A DNA stretch of 64,000 bases from Populus alba (taxonomy: Eukaryota; Streptophyta; Magnoliopsida; Malpighiales; Salicaceae). The position numbers were made by a program, and so were the translations under genes. Location: assembly GCF_005239225.2 (NCBI RefSeq), contig NC_133294.1, positions 19,667,631 through 19,731,630 on the forward strand. Reading direction: 5' to 3'. This document shows positions 10,913 to 27,493 of this stretch, one piece after another. The notes under the pieces are model-generated. The model made no database searches. It was not told the origin of the DNA and saw nothing but the letters and a program-made list of their open reading frames with translations. The stretch's first letter is position 1. Each line of letters begins with the position of its first letter.

Positions 10913-13017
10913 TGTCACGACCCAAATCCCGGATCCGTGACCGGCAACGTAGGAGCGGTGTCGAAAGGACACCTCACCTACGCTAAGCCTCAGAACGAAC
11001 ATATCAAAAGAACAATTTGTTCCAAAATACGCAGCGGCTCATAATATTCAGAAATATTATATTATTCAAATACTGATGAAACCGAAAGATAGTTATTAAA
11101 ACAAAAATAATAATTCATAATACTCATTACATTGTCAAAATCCAAATTTAATTAAAACAAGGTAACAGTGGAGCGTCTAAGACATCAAAAACAAAACTGA
11201 AAGGAAAACCTCGCGAACAAGCAAGGCATACCGACCAGAACTGAAGAAGCGGAAACACTCAACAAAGGCCCAGAAACTAAGAACCTGAAATAATATTAAA
11301 AATGAGAGGTGAGTTCAACCAACTCAGTGAGGGAATAACATTTAATATACATTTTAGATATTTCAGATATTAATAAGTTGTAAGATGATTTATCTTAATA
11401 TACATATACATATACATATACATATACTTACTAAACATATTATCATAACGTAACATATAGTTATCATAACGTAACATATTATTATAACGTAGTGGATTAC
11501 ATGTCAGAGATCAGATGACACCCGAAGGTGACCAGATGACACCCGAAGGTGACCAGATGACACCCGAAGGTGACCAGATGACACCCGTCGGTGACCAGAT
11601 GACACCCGTCGGTGACCACTGTGGGGATGATCAATCGCCACAGGCTGATGCCTCTCTCACCAGCTAGGTAACAGAATACTATGTGCACACAGGCTAACTA
11701 TTCTCCGTTAGCATGGAGTACTGACAAGTCCCATATCAAGGCATAACAAATATTCACATAATCATCAAAGAAACGTATATCATATCAAATAGAATTTACT
11801 TAACAGATTGCGAGTGCAAATTCAATAATAAATTAGTACTCGGAAAATAAAGCAACATATATAAATATTCAAGAAATTTACTAGTTGTACTTATTGTATA
11901 CTCAACATACATATTTATTTATATTATATGCATATTAAAGATTATTCCACTCACTCGGAAAATACTGAACTAAAGGAAAGTCAGACAAAAGACCCGAAAA
12001 TCCGATTAAGGATCGTTAGGAGAACCTACAATAAATATATGAAATATACTCAAAAACAAATCAAACAAAAAGATACCAATGCATAAAATAAACTGGGCTT
12101 AACTCCCAAGTTTAGGGACTAAAATGACAATTTTCCAAAACAGGGACCAAAACGTAATTTTACCCAATTTTGAGGACCGAATTGTAAATACATGACCATA
12201 CTGAAATTTATCCATAATTCATCCTTATCTTTGTCCAGAATCTTGAATTATGCCCCAAGGTCCAAAATGTGATTTTATCAAAATATTTAGGGTCAAATCG
12301 TAATTTGTCAACTTGGAGGACCAAACTGAAAATATCAATTATACTGGAATTTTGCCTTTAAATCATCCTCATTTCTGTTCAGAATCTCAATTTATGTCCC
12401 AGGGACCAATCTGTAAAATTTCCAAAGTTTGGGGACTAAACTGCAATTTCTGCAAATTGAGGGACCAAACTGAATTTTCGTCATCTTCAACCTCAAACCC
12501 AGAATTTCAACAGATCACCTACTGTTATCCCCTTATTTCTAACACAATTTCACCATTTAAACAAAATCATAACTCAAAATCATTATCTTTCAATTCAATC
12601 TCTCCAAATCAACTAATTAATCAAATACCCCACAATAATCAACTCCTAACCTTCAAATTAATTCATCAATTAACTCAAAAATACAAACTTCAAAACTCTA
12701 CAATTAATCAAAACTGAAATTTAACATATTATACACTTAAAACCATAAATCTTACCTTTTTACTTATTTCCTCTATTTCTCTTCTCCTTCCTTTCCTTCT
12801 CTCCTTTCTTTTCTTCTTCTTCCTCTTTCCCTTATCTCTCCCGTAGCTCTCTTTCTCTCAAAATCAGATCATTCTTTTTTTTTTTTTTTTTTCTTCTTAT
12901 TTATATTTATCAACTATTAGTCAATTACCACACTACCCCTCAATCATTTATACCCTCTCTTTAAGCCTCCAAGGGCTTTGTTGCCTTTTCTCATTCCTTT
13001 TAATACAAAACATCACA
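10913..13017 (-). repeat. LTR copy 1
   Basis: 2105 bases, TG...CA termini. Contents left to right: the terminal block, a TACATA-type microsatellite (about 11398-11428), a five-unit 21-bp minisatellite (11512-11616), a degenerate array of 'GGGACCAAA/GGACTAAA' units (about 12106-12480) and a long pyrimidine tract (about 12768-12895). Open frames inside (for example 12313-12717) recur in the other copies but resemble no protein. Confidence 0.92.
11512..11616. repeat. 21-bp minisatellite inside the LTR (five units)
   Basis: The unit is CAGATGACACCCGAAGGTGAC. The first three copies read CGAAGG and the last two CGTCGG. The same five units in the same order occur in the other LTRs (13777-13881 and 16052-16156), so the minisatellite predates duplication of the array. 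Confidence 0.93.
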
Positions 13018-13174
13018 ATCTCCCCACCTTATAAAAGTTTCGTCCTCGAAACTTAATAGAAAAGATTGAATGACATCAAGACAAGATAGATCCTAAGCTC
13101 CACATATTACGAGGGTTTTAACAAAAACAAATAGATTACGAGGTTTTAATAAAACCATGCTCTGATACCACCTT
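13018..13174 (-). mobile_element. Retrotransposon interior 1 with PBS and purine tract
   Basis: 157 bases between LTR copies 1 and 2. On the reverse strand TGGTATCAGAGCATGG (13155-13170) matches the plant initiator tRNA-Met primer-binding site and sits 4 bases from the LTR end. The purine tract AAGGTGGGGAGAT (13018-13030) directly abuts the other LTR. Both cis signals for reverse transcription are therefore present, but nothing could be coded between them. Confidence 0.9.
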
Positions 13175-15288
13175 TGTCACGACCCAAATCCCGGATCCGT
13201 GACCGGCAACGTAGGAGCGGTGTCGAAAGGACACCTCACCTACGCTAAGCCTCAGAACGAACATATCAAAAGAACAATTTGTTCCAAAATACGCAGCGGC
13301 TCATAATATTCAGAAATATTATATTATTCAAATACTGATGAAACCGAAAGATAGTTATTAAAACAAAAATAATAAATTCATAATACTCATTACATTGTCA
13401 AAATCCAAATTTAATTAAAAACAAGGTAACAGTGGAGCGTCTAAGACATCAAAAACAAAACTGAAAGGAAAAACCTCGCGAACAAGCAAGGCATACCGAC
13501 CAGAACTGAAGAAGCGGAAAACACTCAACAAAGGCCCAGAAACTAAGAACCTGAAATAATATTAAAAATGAGAGGTGAGTTCCAACCAACTCAGTGAGGG
13601 AATAACATTTAATATACATTTAGATATTTCAGATATTAATAATTGTAAGATGATTTATCTTAATATACATATACATATACATATACATATACTTACTAAA
13701 CATATTATCATAACGTAACATATAGTTATCATAACGTAACATATTATTATAACGTAGTGGATTACATGTCAGAGATCAGATGACACCCGAAGGTGACCAG
13801 ATGACACCCGAAGGTGACCAGATGACACCCGAAGGTGACCAGATGACACCCGTCGGTGACCAGATGACACCCGTCGGTGACCACTGTGGGATGATCAATC
13901 GCCACAGGCTGATGCCTCTCTCACCAGCTAGGTAACAGAATACTATGTGCACACAGGCTAACTATTCTCCGTTAGCATGGAGTACTGACAAGTCCCATAT
14001 CAAGGCATAACAAAATATTCACATAATCATCAAAGAAACGTATATCATATCAAATAGAATTTACTTTTAACAGATTGCGAGTGCAAATTCAATAATAAAT
14101 TAGTACTCGGAAAATAAAGCAACATATATAAATATTCAAGAAATTTACTAGTTGTACTTATTGTATACTCAACATACATATTTATTTATATTATATGCAT
14201 ATTAAAGATTATTCCACTCACCCGGAAAATACTGAACTAAAGGAAAGTCAGACAAAAGACCCGAAAATCCGATTAAGGATCGTTAGGAGAACCTACAATA
14301 AATATATGAAAATATACTCAAAACAAATCAAACAAAAGATACCAATGCATAAAAATAAACTGGGCTTAATCTCCCAAGTTTAGGGACTAAAATGACAATT
14401 TTTCCAAAACAGGGACCAAAACGTAATTTTACCCAATTTTGAGGACCGAATTGTAAATACATGACCATACTGAAATTTATCCATAATTCATCCTTATCTT
14501 TGTCCAGAATCTTGAATTATGCCCCAAGGTCCAAAATGTGATTTATCAAAATATTAGGGGGTCAAATCGTAATTTGTCAACTTGGAGGACCAAAACTGAA
14601 AATATCAATTATATACTGGAATTTTTGCCTTTAAAATCATCCTCATTTCTGTTCAGAATCTCAATTTATGTCCAGGGACCAATCTGTAAAATTTCCAAAG
14701 TTTGGGGACTAAACTGCAATTTCTGCAAATTGAGGGACCAAACTGAATTTTCGTCATCTTCAACCTCAAACCCAGAATTTCAAACAGATCACCTACTGTT
14801 ATCCCCTTATTTCTAACACAATTTCACCATTTAAACAAAATCATAACTCAAAATCATTATCTTTCAATTCAATCTCTCCAAATCAACTAATTAATCAAAT
14901 ACCCACAATAATCAACTCCTAACCTTCAAATTAATTCATCAATTAACTCAAAATACAAACTTCAAAACTCTACAATTAATCAAAACTGAAATTTAACATA
15001 TTATACACTTAAAACCATAAATCTTACCTTTTTACTTATTTCCTCTATTTCTCTTCTCCTTCCTTTCCTTCTCTCCTTTCTTTTCTTCTTCTTCCTCTTT
15101 CCTTATCTCTCCCGTAGCTCTCTTTCTCTCAAATCAGATCATTCTTTTTTTTTTTTTTTTTTCTTCTTATTTATATTTATCAACTATTAGTCAATTACCA
15201 CACTACCCCTCAATCATTTATACCTCTCTCTTTAAGCCTCCAAGGGCTTTGTTGCCTTTTCTCATTCCTTTTAATACAAAACATCACA
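13175..15288 (-). repeat. LTR copy 2
   Basis: 2114 bases, the same order of blocks as copy 1. It differs from copies 1 and 3 mostly by single-base insertions or deletions in short homopolymers rather than by substitutions. Confidence 0.92.
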
Positions 15289-15445
15289 ATCTCGCCCACC
15301 TTATAAAAGTTTCGTCCTCGAAACTTAATAGAAAGATTGAATGACATCAAGACAAGATAGATCCTAAGCTCCACATATTTACGAGGGTTTTAACAAAAAC
15401 AAATAGATTACGAGGTTTTAATAAAACCATGCTCTGATACACCTT
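15289..15445 (-). mobile_element. Retrotransposon interior 2
   Basis: Also 157 bases and nearly identical to interior 1, but the primer-binding site lacks one base (GATACACC instead of GATACCACC on the given strand) and the purine-tract region reads CTCGCCCACC instead of CTCCCCACC. Either small decay or consensus errors would explain this. Confidence 0.88.
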
Positions 15446-17553
15446 TGTCACGACCCAAATCCCGGATTCCGTGACCGGCAACGTAGGAGCGGTGTCGAAA
15501 GGACACCTCACCTACGCTAAGCCTCAGAACGAACATATCAAAAAGAACAATTTGTTCCAAAAATACGCAGCGGCTTCATAATATTCAGAAATATTATATT
15601 ATTCAAATACTGATGAAACCGAAAAGATAGTTATTTAAAACAAAAAATAATAATTCATAATACTCATTACATTGTCAAAATCCAAATTTAATTAAAACAA
15701 GGTAACAGTGGAGCGTCTAAGACATCAAAAACAAAACTGAAAGGAAAACCTCGCGAACAAGCAAGGCATACCGACCAGAACTGAAGAAGCGGAAACACTC
15801 AACAAAGGCCCAGAAACTAAGAACCTGAAATAATATTAAAAATGAGAGGTGAGTTCAACCAACTCAGTGAGGGAATAACATTTAATATACATTTTAGATA
15901 TTTCAGATATTAATAAGTTGTAAGATGATTTATCTTAATATACATATACATATACATATACATATACTTACTAAACATATTATCATAACGTAACATATAG
16001 TTATCATAACGTAACATATTATTATAACGTAGTGGATTACATGTCAGAGATCAGATGACACCCGAAGGTGACCAGATGACACCCGAAGGTGACCAGATGA
16101 CACCCGAAGGTGACCAGATGACACCCGTCGGTGACCAGATGACACCCGTCGGTGACCACTGTGGGATGATCAATCGCCACAGGCTGATGCCTCTCTCACC
16201 AGCTAGGTAACAGAATACTATGTGCACACAGGCTAACTATTCTCCGTTAGCATGGAGTACTGACAAGTCCCATATCAAGGCATAACAAATATTCACATAA
16301 TCATCAAAGAAACGTATATCATATCAAATAGAATTTACTTTAACAGATTGCGAGTGCAAATTCAATAATAAATTAGTACTCGGAAAATAAAGCAACATAT
16401 ATAAATATTCAAGAAATTTACTAGTTGTACTTATTGTATACTCAACATACATATTTATTTATATTATATGCATATTAAAGATTATTCCACTCACCCGGAA
16501 AATACTGAACTAAAGGAAAGTCAGACAAAAGACCCGAAAATCCGATTAAGGATCGTTAGGAGAACCTACAATAAATATATGAAATATACTCAAAAACAAA
16601 TCAAACAAAAGATACCAATGCATAAAATAAACTGGGCTTAATCTCCCAAGTTTAGGGACTAAAATGACAATTTTCCAAAACAGGGACCAAAACGTAATTT
16701 TACCCAATTTTGAGGACCGAATTGTAAATACATGACCATACTGAAATTTATCCATAATTCATCCTTATCTTTGTCCAGAATCTTGAATTATGCCCCAAGG
16801 TCCAAAATGTGATTTTATCAAAATATTAGGGGTCAAATCGTAATTTGTCAACTTGGAGGACCAAACTGAAAATATCAATTATACTGGAATTTTGCCTTTA
16901 AATCATCCTCATTTCTGTTCAGAATCTCAATTTATGTCCCAGGGACCAATCTGTAAAATTTCCAAAGTTTGGGGACTAAACTGCAATTTCTGCAAATTGA
17001 GGGACCAAACTGAATTTTCGTCATCTTCAACCTCAAACCCAGAATTTCAACAGATCACCTACTGTTATCCCCTTATTTCTAACACAATTTCACCATTTAA
17101 ACAAAATCATAACTCAAAATCATTATCTTTCAATTCAATCTCTCCAAATCAACTAATTAATCAAATACCCACAATAATCAACTCCTAACCTTCAAATTAA
17201 TTCATCAATTAACTCAAAATACAAACTTCAAAACTCTACAATTAATCAAAACTGAAATTTAACATATTATACACTTAAAACCATAAATCTTACCTTTTTA
17301 CTTATTTCCTCTATTTCTCTTCTCCTTCCTTTCCTTCTCTCCTTTCTTTTCTTCTTCTTCCTCTTTCCCTTATCTCTCCCGTAGCTCTCTTTCTCTCAAA
17401 ATCAGATCATTCTTTTTTTTTTTTTTTTCTTCTTATTTATATTTATCAACTATTAGTCAATTACCACACTACCCCTCAATCATTTATACCCTCTCTTTAA
17501 GCCTCCAAGGGCTTTGTTGCCTTTTCTCATTCCTTTTAATACAAAACATCACA
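15446..17553 (-). repeat. LTR copy 3
   Basis: 2108 bases, terminus TGTCACG at 15446 and CATCACA at 17553. It is closest to copy 1 over most of its length. Its right end abuts the second CAATT duplication and the remainder of the PPR pseudogene. Confidence 0.92.
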
Positions 17554-17558
17554 CAATT
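17554..17558. repeat. Target-site duplication CAATT, right copy
   Basis: Identical to 10908-10912. Deleting one copy together with 10913-17553 rejoins the E-region part and the DYW part of the PPR pseudogene. Confidence 0.9.
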
Positions 17559-17935
17559 CAGAGCCGCAAACTCTTGAATGATTTGGCTGACAAAGCAAAG
17601 AGTCTCGGTTACAAGCTGGTAGAAAATATGGAGGTAATTGACGGCGAGGAAGAGGAAACCGGAGAGAAGACATTCTCTTCTGCTGTTTACCAGTGAGAAG
17701 TTAGGAGTAGCATATGGGTTATTGAATACGCCCGTTGGCGCACCTGTACGGATCATCAAAAGTACCACTATGTGCAAGGATTGCCATGATTTTATGGAGA
17801 TTGTCTCATCACTGACTTGTAAAGAAATCATCTTTAAAAACAGAAAGCGGCTTCATAAGTTGCACCTGTACTGTTTGGGATTTCATGAAAATTCGTTTCA
17901 TGTATGCTGGCCAGGAAGAGTTATGCTACTCTGAC
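17559..17935 (+). pseudogene. PPR protein, DYW-region portion (decayed 3' part)
   Basis: This continues the PPR pseudogene after the LTR array. One frame reads SRKLLNDLADKAKSLGY up to a stop at 17694-17696. A shifted frame then reads SEKLGVAYGLLNTPVG and STTMCKDCHDF, the hallmark of DYW proteins (HSEKLA..., CxDCH). The frame change sits where a 'YHSEK' codon pair has lost two bases. The expected C-terminal tail (a Lys/Arg-rich HxF stretch, then CSCxDFW-like) is degenerate and no DYW tripeptide is seen. The fragment confirms that the split gene was a DYW-type PPR protein. Confidence 0.85.
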
Positions 17936-18421
17936 ATGGAAGGCTTCTTGAGCTCTTGCTGTAAACAGAAGTGCGATGACATTTGATTCGAGACAGAGGC
18001 CCTTTTTTTTATTCACTTGAGACGGATACAAATCTTAGATTATGCCGTGGGATTAAATTATCTTTAATATTCAAAAGTTGAACATTCTCATTGAAAACTT
18101 CATTATCAATTCGTCTTCTTTAACATACATACATATATAAATGTTACATGTTATGGCTACAAAACAGCATTACAATGGTGGAACTCAAGTGAACAAAGAT
18201 ACACACAGTAAATCATAAAGAAAAAACAAAAACAAAAACAACTAGGCATGTATTTTCTACCCTTCCGGAACATGGGAGAGGTGGAGGTGTTAAATGACAT
18301 AAAAGGAAGGGTTATGTAAGCTAAGACCACATCACCGAGAGATGTCAGTACAGTTATGCATAATCAGCAGCATGCATCAAAACACTGGTACTGCAACATG
18401 ATGATGATCCAGGAAACGAAA
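17936..18421. other. Spacer and probable CIPK8 3' UTR
   Basis: No coding potential. Since CIPK8 is transcribed leftward and ends at 18422, the right part of this spacer is probably its 3' untranslated region. Confidence 0.5.
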
Positions 18422-23128
<4,707 letters not shown>

Positions 23129-23136
23129 CGTGTAAA

Positions 23137-23161
23137 TCTCTCTCTCTCTCTCTCTCTCTCT
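23137..23161. repeat. (CT)n microsatellite in the CIPK8 5' leader
   Basis: About twelve CT units, read as (GA)n on the coding strand, start nine bases upstream of the CIPK8 ATG. GA-rich leaders are common in plant genes. Confidence 0.85.
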
Positions 23162-23169
23162 GCTACCAG

Positions 23170-26100
23170 TTAATTCCTTTCTTAGTTCAAAATCTCTTCT
23201 TCTTGCATTTGAAAGCAGTCCTCTTCTTCTCTAAAGCGAGGTCCTAATTTTTCAACAAGGAAAAGCTATCAAAGTGTTCCGGGGAGAAGAAGCTTTTTCG
23301 CTTTATATTATTTAAAAAAAAAAAAACAAGTAACTGGCAGGTAGAAGGTAACCCCTAAGCTACTATTAGATTGCTTGTTTGGTATTTGCGTTTTTCAATT
23401 CTGCTGGATATCTCTTAAGAATATATTTATCTTTAAAAACTATTAAATTTATATTTTTTATTGTTTTTATATAATTTTAAAGTATTATATGAAAAATAAA
23501 AATAAGTCTAAAAGAAGATTTTTGTTAATATATACTTAATAAAAAAGCAATATTTTTAAAAAGTTATCATTATTAAGAGTATATTTGGGGATGAATCGAG
23601 TGAGAATAATTTAAAAATTTTAAATTAATTTTTTTATGAAAAGATGGTTTGTTAATTTACTTTAGAAATAATAAAATATTTTTTAAAAAATATTATATAT
23701 ATATATTAGTTAAAATAGCTAATATTCTAGCTATGATAACACGATAAAAATATGTATTTTAATAATTTTTTAACCAAAACTATTATTATTGAAATGTAAT
23801 GATAATATAATAAGTTTTTTCAAAATCTGGAGATTTATTTTACTTTAAAAAAAAATCCAGGTAACCTACAAATAAAAGAATTTGTTCGAACTTTGAAATT
23901 CAATAAAGCTAGTTAAAAAACTGGCTGTCTTGAGAATTTCAAGGGCCCCGAAGAAAGTGAAAAGTCGAGAGCCAAGGAGTGGGGATAGACGGAGACGAGA
24001 GACGGGGAGACCTCAAATCTTTTTATTATTATTATTAATAATATAGATATTTGAATAACTTGGATATATTTTAATTAATTTTTATAAATTTTAAAATTTG
24101 GAAAAATTATATAAATTTTTTTTCAATGATCTTAAAATTTATAGAATTTGAATTAATTATCTTTAAATAACAAATTTAAAGCTGATGAATTGACTTACCT
24201 CAAATCTTGTATTTTAAGGTTTCGAACTGATATTTACTGTGATGATTAATGTTAGGCGATCATGAGAAATTAGGAGGTGGGGTTGTTTTATATCAAGCTT
24301 TTGATTTGGAAAGAGTGGGGAGACCTTCGGTAAGCCGATGAGACATCCATGGGGCCGGGTTTCTCGTAGACAAAGACACTGTTTAGTATTGTGTTTGTAC
24401 TTGCGTTTCATTAAATTTTTGAATTTTTTTTATTTTTTGTTAAAATTGAGTGCGGTTGTACTTTTTGAATCATTTTGATGTGCTGATGTAAAAAATAATT
24501 TTTAAAAAATAAAAAATATTATTAACATGTATTTCAGTACGAAAAACTATTTAAAAAACAACCGTTATTAACACGCTCAAACTACCTCTCTTTTAGTGGC
24601 TGCTGGTAATATCTTCTTCCTTGATTCGGGACACATTCCCATTATTTCTTGGATTTTTCCTTTCCGTTATCATGATTTTTGGCTGCCCAATTATCTTAAT
24701 CAAATACTGATGGCTCATGCTTAGTTATAATTACTTGCTGAATTACAGTTTTGTAATCGATACGTTTTTTCTTCAAGATTTCTGGTGACTTTTGGAGAGT
24801 GTGATGAATTAGATTTAGACAAGCTGATACCGTAGCATTTGTCAAACGAAAACTACAGTATTTTTTTTGTGATTTATAAAATATTTTTTTATTTTAAAAT
24901 CATTTTAATATATTAATATAAAAAAATAATTTAAAAAATACTATTTTAATAAATTTGTAAATAAAAAAATATTGCCACGACAACTATTATTTTTCTGCTA
25001 TTTACGATGAAGACCACGTCATCAGCATTCAACAAGTGCCATGATCCTCCTAGTTAATGATGATAAAACTTCACCGAAGGTTACAGAATTTGAAATCTGC
25101 AAGATAATTGTGCGCCAATTGGCTAATATTCCTCATGTGGTCGTCATCTAATTTCTTAATTTGTTACGGATCACGCATCAACTTGGGTGATTTTTAATTT
25201 TATTTTTCATTTCTGTGGCACATAGTCAAGTGCTTTGAATACAATAGAGGTTGCCTCGCTCATCCCCCGTGCTTAAACACAAATGAGTCATAATTAATTT
25301 TTGGGTTATACTAATTACAAAATGTTATAAATCAATGTACAAATGGCAATTTTGTACTTAATAAAATCAAAATATTTATTATTTTACACTTAACCTATTT
25401 ATAATCATTCTTTTCATTTTTATTTTTATTCTTTTATAATTTATTTGTTTCGTGATTTTTCCTCTTTTTGTCTTTGATTTTTTTTTTTAAATTATTATTT
25501 ATTATTTCTTGATACTGGGAATATTTACCGCTCTATAATTGCACTTGCAGGCCCGCACGTGTGGGTTTTCTTTTCCTCTATTAATGGAATGGACGACTCT
25601 ATATTTCCATACCCAAAAACATGAGCCCGTATTTTTTAGTTTGTTTAATTAAAAATCATGTTATCCACAGTTTTTTTAAAATTCAATCAAGCACGTAAAC
25701 CTGATTTGCCAAATCTACCAGCGTCTTATCTTTTTATATATATATAATTTAATTTTTTATTTGATACATTTTTAATATGTATTTTTTTTAATCATATTTA
25801 AATTAATATTCATTCTCTTTTGAGTTTTTTAATTGTTTGTATAGCCTTTTTTTTAAATAAATGTTATTTTTTAATTATTTTATATGTATTAAAGTTTTAA
25901 AAAATTATTTTAATTCTTCTACAATTTAGCTGTTAGGTTTTATACAAATAAATTTTATTTTATTATTCTTGATATGAAATGGGTGCAGATGCGCAGGCAC
26001 AAAAAAATGATCTGGTGTGGCTCATCACCACTCTTCCTTCATTAGGTTCAGTAATAATAAAAATCCACTCCAACCTAGTTTTCAATGCAGGACCCATGGT

Positions 26101-26505
26101 TTTAAACGGTGCACAAAATTCTCTCAAAACACACGCCACCATGTAACATGGCCAGGTGTGATGTGTTTGTGGAGCTGTATCATTCAAAACAAGACAATTG
26201 ACTTTGAAAGATCAGACCAAGTTCAGTTGATTATTTGAGTTTTGTCACGGTCATCAAGAGTGTGATTACTCCATCTGGTTCTTGTCTGAACATCAGTAAC
26301 AAAACAAGGAATCAGTTCATGAATTAGTTATGCTCCGTCCAAAAGGAATTACTTGTCTGTAACAACACTTGACAAACATCACAACAGTGTCCCATGTAAA
26401 ACAAGAGCTCGAACTGGGAAGGGTGGATCTGGAAGATGGTATACTTGTCTATCCTCGATTTCTTTTACAAAAGTCTTTATCCGCTACAAAACCAGGAATT
26501 AATTA
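23170..26505. other. AT-rich intergenic region upstream of CIPK8
   Basis: Promoter side of CIPK8, followed by strongly AT-rich DNA. It holds one MITE (listed separately) and, around 24840-24990, a decayed look-alike of the same type. Short open frames (24214-24411, 25963-26238) have no recognisable features. No gene is supported. Confidence 0.5.
24385..24592 (+). mobile_element. MITE-like element sharing a core with 45660-45881
   Basis: The core TTTTGATGTGCTGATGTAAAAAATAATTTTTAAAAAATAAAAAATATTATT is found almost unchanged, on the opposite strand, inside the element at 45660-45881. The ends have only weak inverted similarity (GTGTTTGTACTTGCG near the left, AACACGCTC near the right). Boundaries are approximate and no target duplication was assigned. 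Confidence 0.55.
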
Positions 26506-26696
26506 TCAGTGAGGGAATTCTGGGCGTTGTTTCTTGCCAAAAAGAAAAGGTTGTATCGATGTCTTCTCAGTCTCCATAAGAGAAATGGAGCCACCCTGTT
26601 TTCCACTCAACTGCTCCATTTCAGCTCTAGTTGCTTCCGAGAGGGATGATGCCCCGCTTGCCTCTATGGTATGTGCAAGGATACTGGAGAAATATT
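26506..26696 (-). CDS. Unidentified terminal exon or gene fragment
   Basis: On the reverse strand a TTTTAG acceptor is followed by 63 open codons ending in TGA. The translation is well mixed and hydrophilic, with SSILAHTIEASGASSLSEAT, EMEQLSGKQGG, TEKTSIQPFLFG and the C-terminus KKQRPEFPH. It looks more like a real last exon than chance AT-rich sequence. I do not recognise the family. No convincing upstream exon was found before 27490, so it may be an orphan fragment of a broken or transposed gene. Function unknown. Confidence 0.35.
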
Positions 26697-26699
26697 CTA

Positions 26700-27493
26700 A
26701 AATAAAAGCTCATGTTTAATTTTTGTTTTCTACTCCGATCTTAAAAGGACTTGCCCTTTTCAGGCACAAAACGAATCAAGAAATGTAGTTGACATATGGG
26801 TCACGGCCTCACAGGAGACCCACATACGCTTTGCAAAGGGAAAACATGGACCGCCCAGTCAAAGAAAGCCCAAATAATATTATCCCACAACATAGCCCAC
26901 AAGCCCAACTCTATCGTCGCTGAAGCTGTTAACTGTGAAGGCATAATTCAGCATCAAGAATGAGGGCCTTGGCATGGAATCCATGAAAGTCGAAGCTGAG
27001 GAAATTTTAACCTTTGAAGGAACCTTCATGGCTCACTCGATTTGAGTTCCCGGAAATCAAGTCCCATTCCCAGGAACATGTCTTGGACGTGACACATAAT
27101 TTCCATTTATCAAAAATACAAACTAGACTTGGAGGATATAACGTATCCAATATGGATAGGTAATTTCAATACCCGCATTTAGACTGTATAAATATGAACT
27201 AAATCCTGGAGACAAGCACATAGGACGAAGAGGGAAATTTAAAGTAAGGAACTGTTTGAAGTATCTGACATACGATTTCTCAGGTGAAGCTTTCAATGTA
27301 AACATGAAATTTCGCTCACAAAAGTCTGCTCTTTCTTCCCCAACCAAAGTTTTGTCTTTAGACTCTACAGTTTAACAAAAGCAAAGGCTTGAAAATCAAT
27401 GCCTTTCGTCCATAATATTTTCTCTTCGAAAAAGATTTTGAAGGTGGTTTGAAGCAGAATTGTTTTCTCTTGCAGTGTTTAGTTAAGTGAAGA
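26700..27493. other. Spacer upstream of the GRDP pseudogene
   Basis: Mixed-composition DNA without a recognisable gene. The right part would be the promoter and leader of the GRDP-like gene. Confidence 0.4.

Larger units (their letters stand above)
10913..17553 (-). mobile_element. Non-autonomous Ty3-type LTR-retrotransposon array: LTR-interior-LTR-interior-LTR
   Basis: Three near-identical ~2.1 kb LTRs (10913-13017, 13175-15288, 15446-17553) are separated by two 157-bp interiors. Each LTR begins TGTCACGACCC and ends CATCACA on the given strand (TG...CA termini). A single pair of 5-bp duplications (CAATT) brackets the whole array. On the reverse strand each interior has a primer-binding site complementary to initiator tRNA-Met next to one LTR and a purine tract next to the other, so the element points leftward. 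No gag or pol coding is present. The 'TTCGAGGACGAAACTTTTATAAGG' type block next to the purine tract (reverse strand, 13025-13050 region) recalls the extreme 3' end of Ty3/gypsy interiors. One insertion followed by LTR-LTR unequal recombination explains the structure. It splits the PPR pseudogene. Confidence 0.92.

Noticed and set aside
11512..11616. CRISPR-like appearance of regular 21-bp repeats
   Set aside because: The units are directly adjacent with no spacers, and the sequence is inside a plant LTR. It is a minisatellite.
12313..12717. 134-codon open frame repeated in the LTR copies (also 14538 and 16853)
   Set aside because: It is only open by chance within the LTR, is shortened by indels between copies and has no protein features. 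It overlaps the phased GGGACCAAA repeat.
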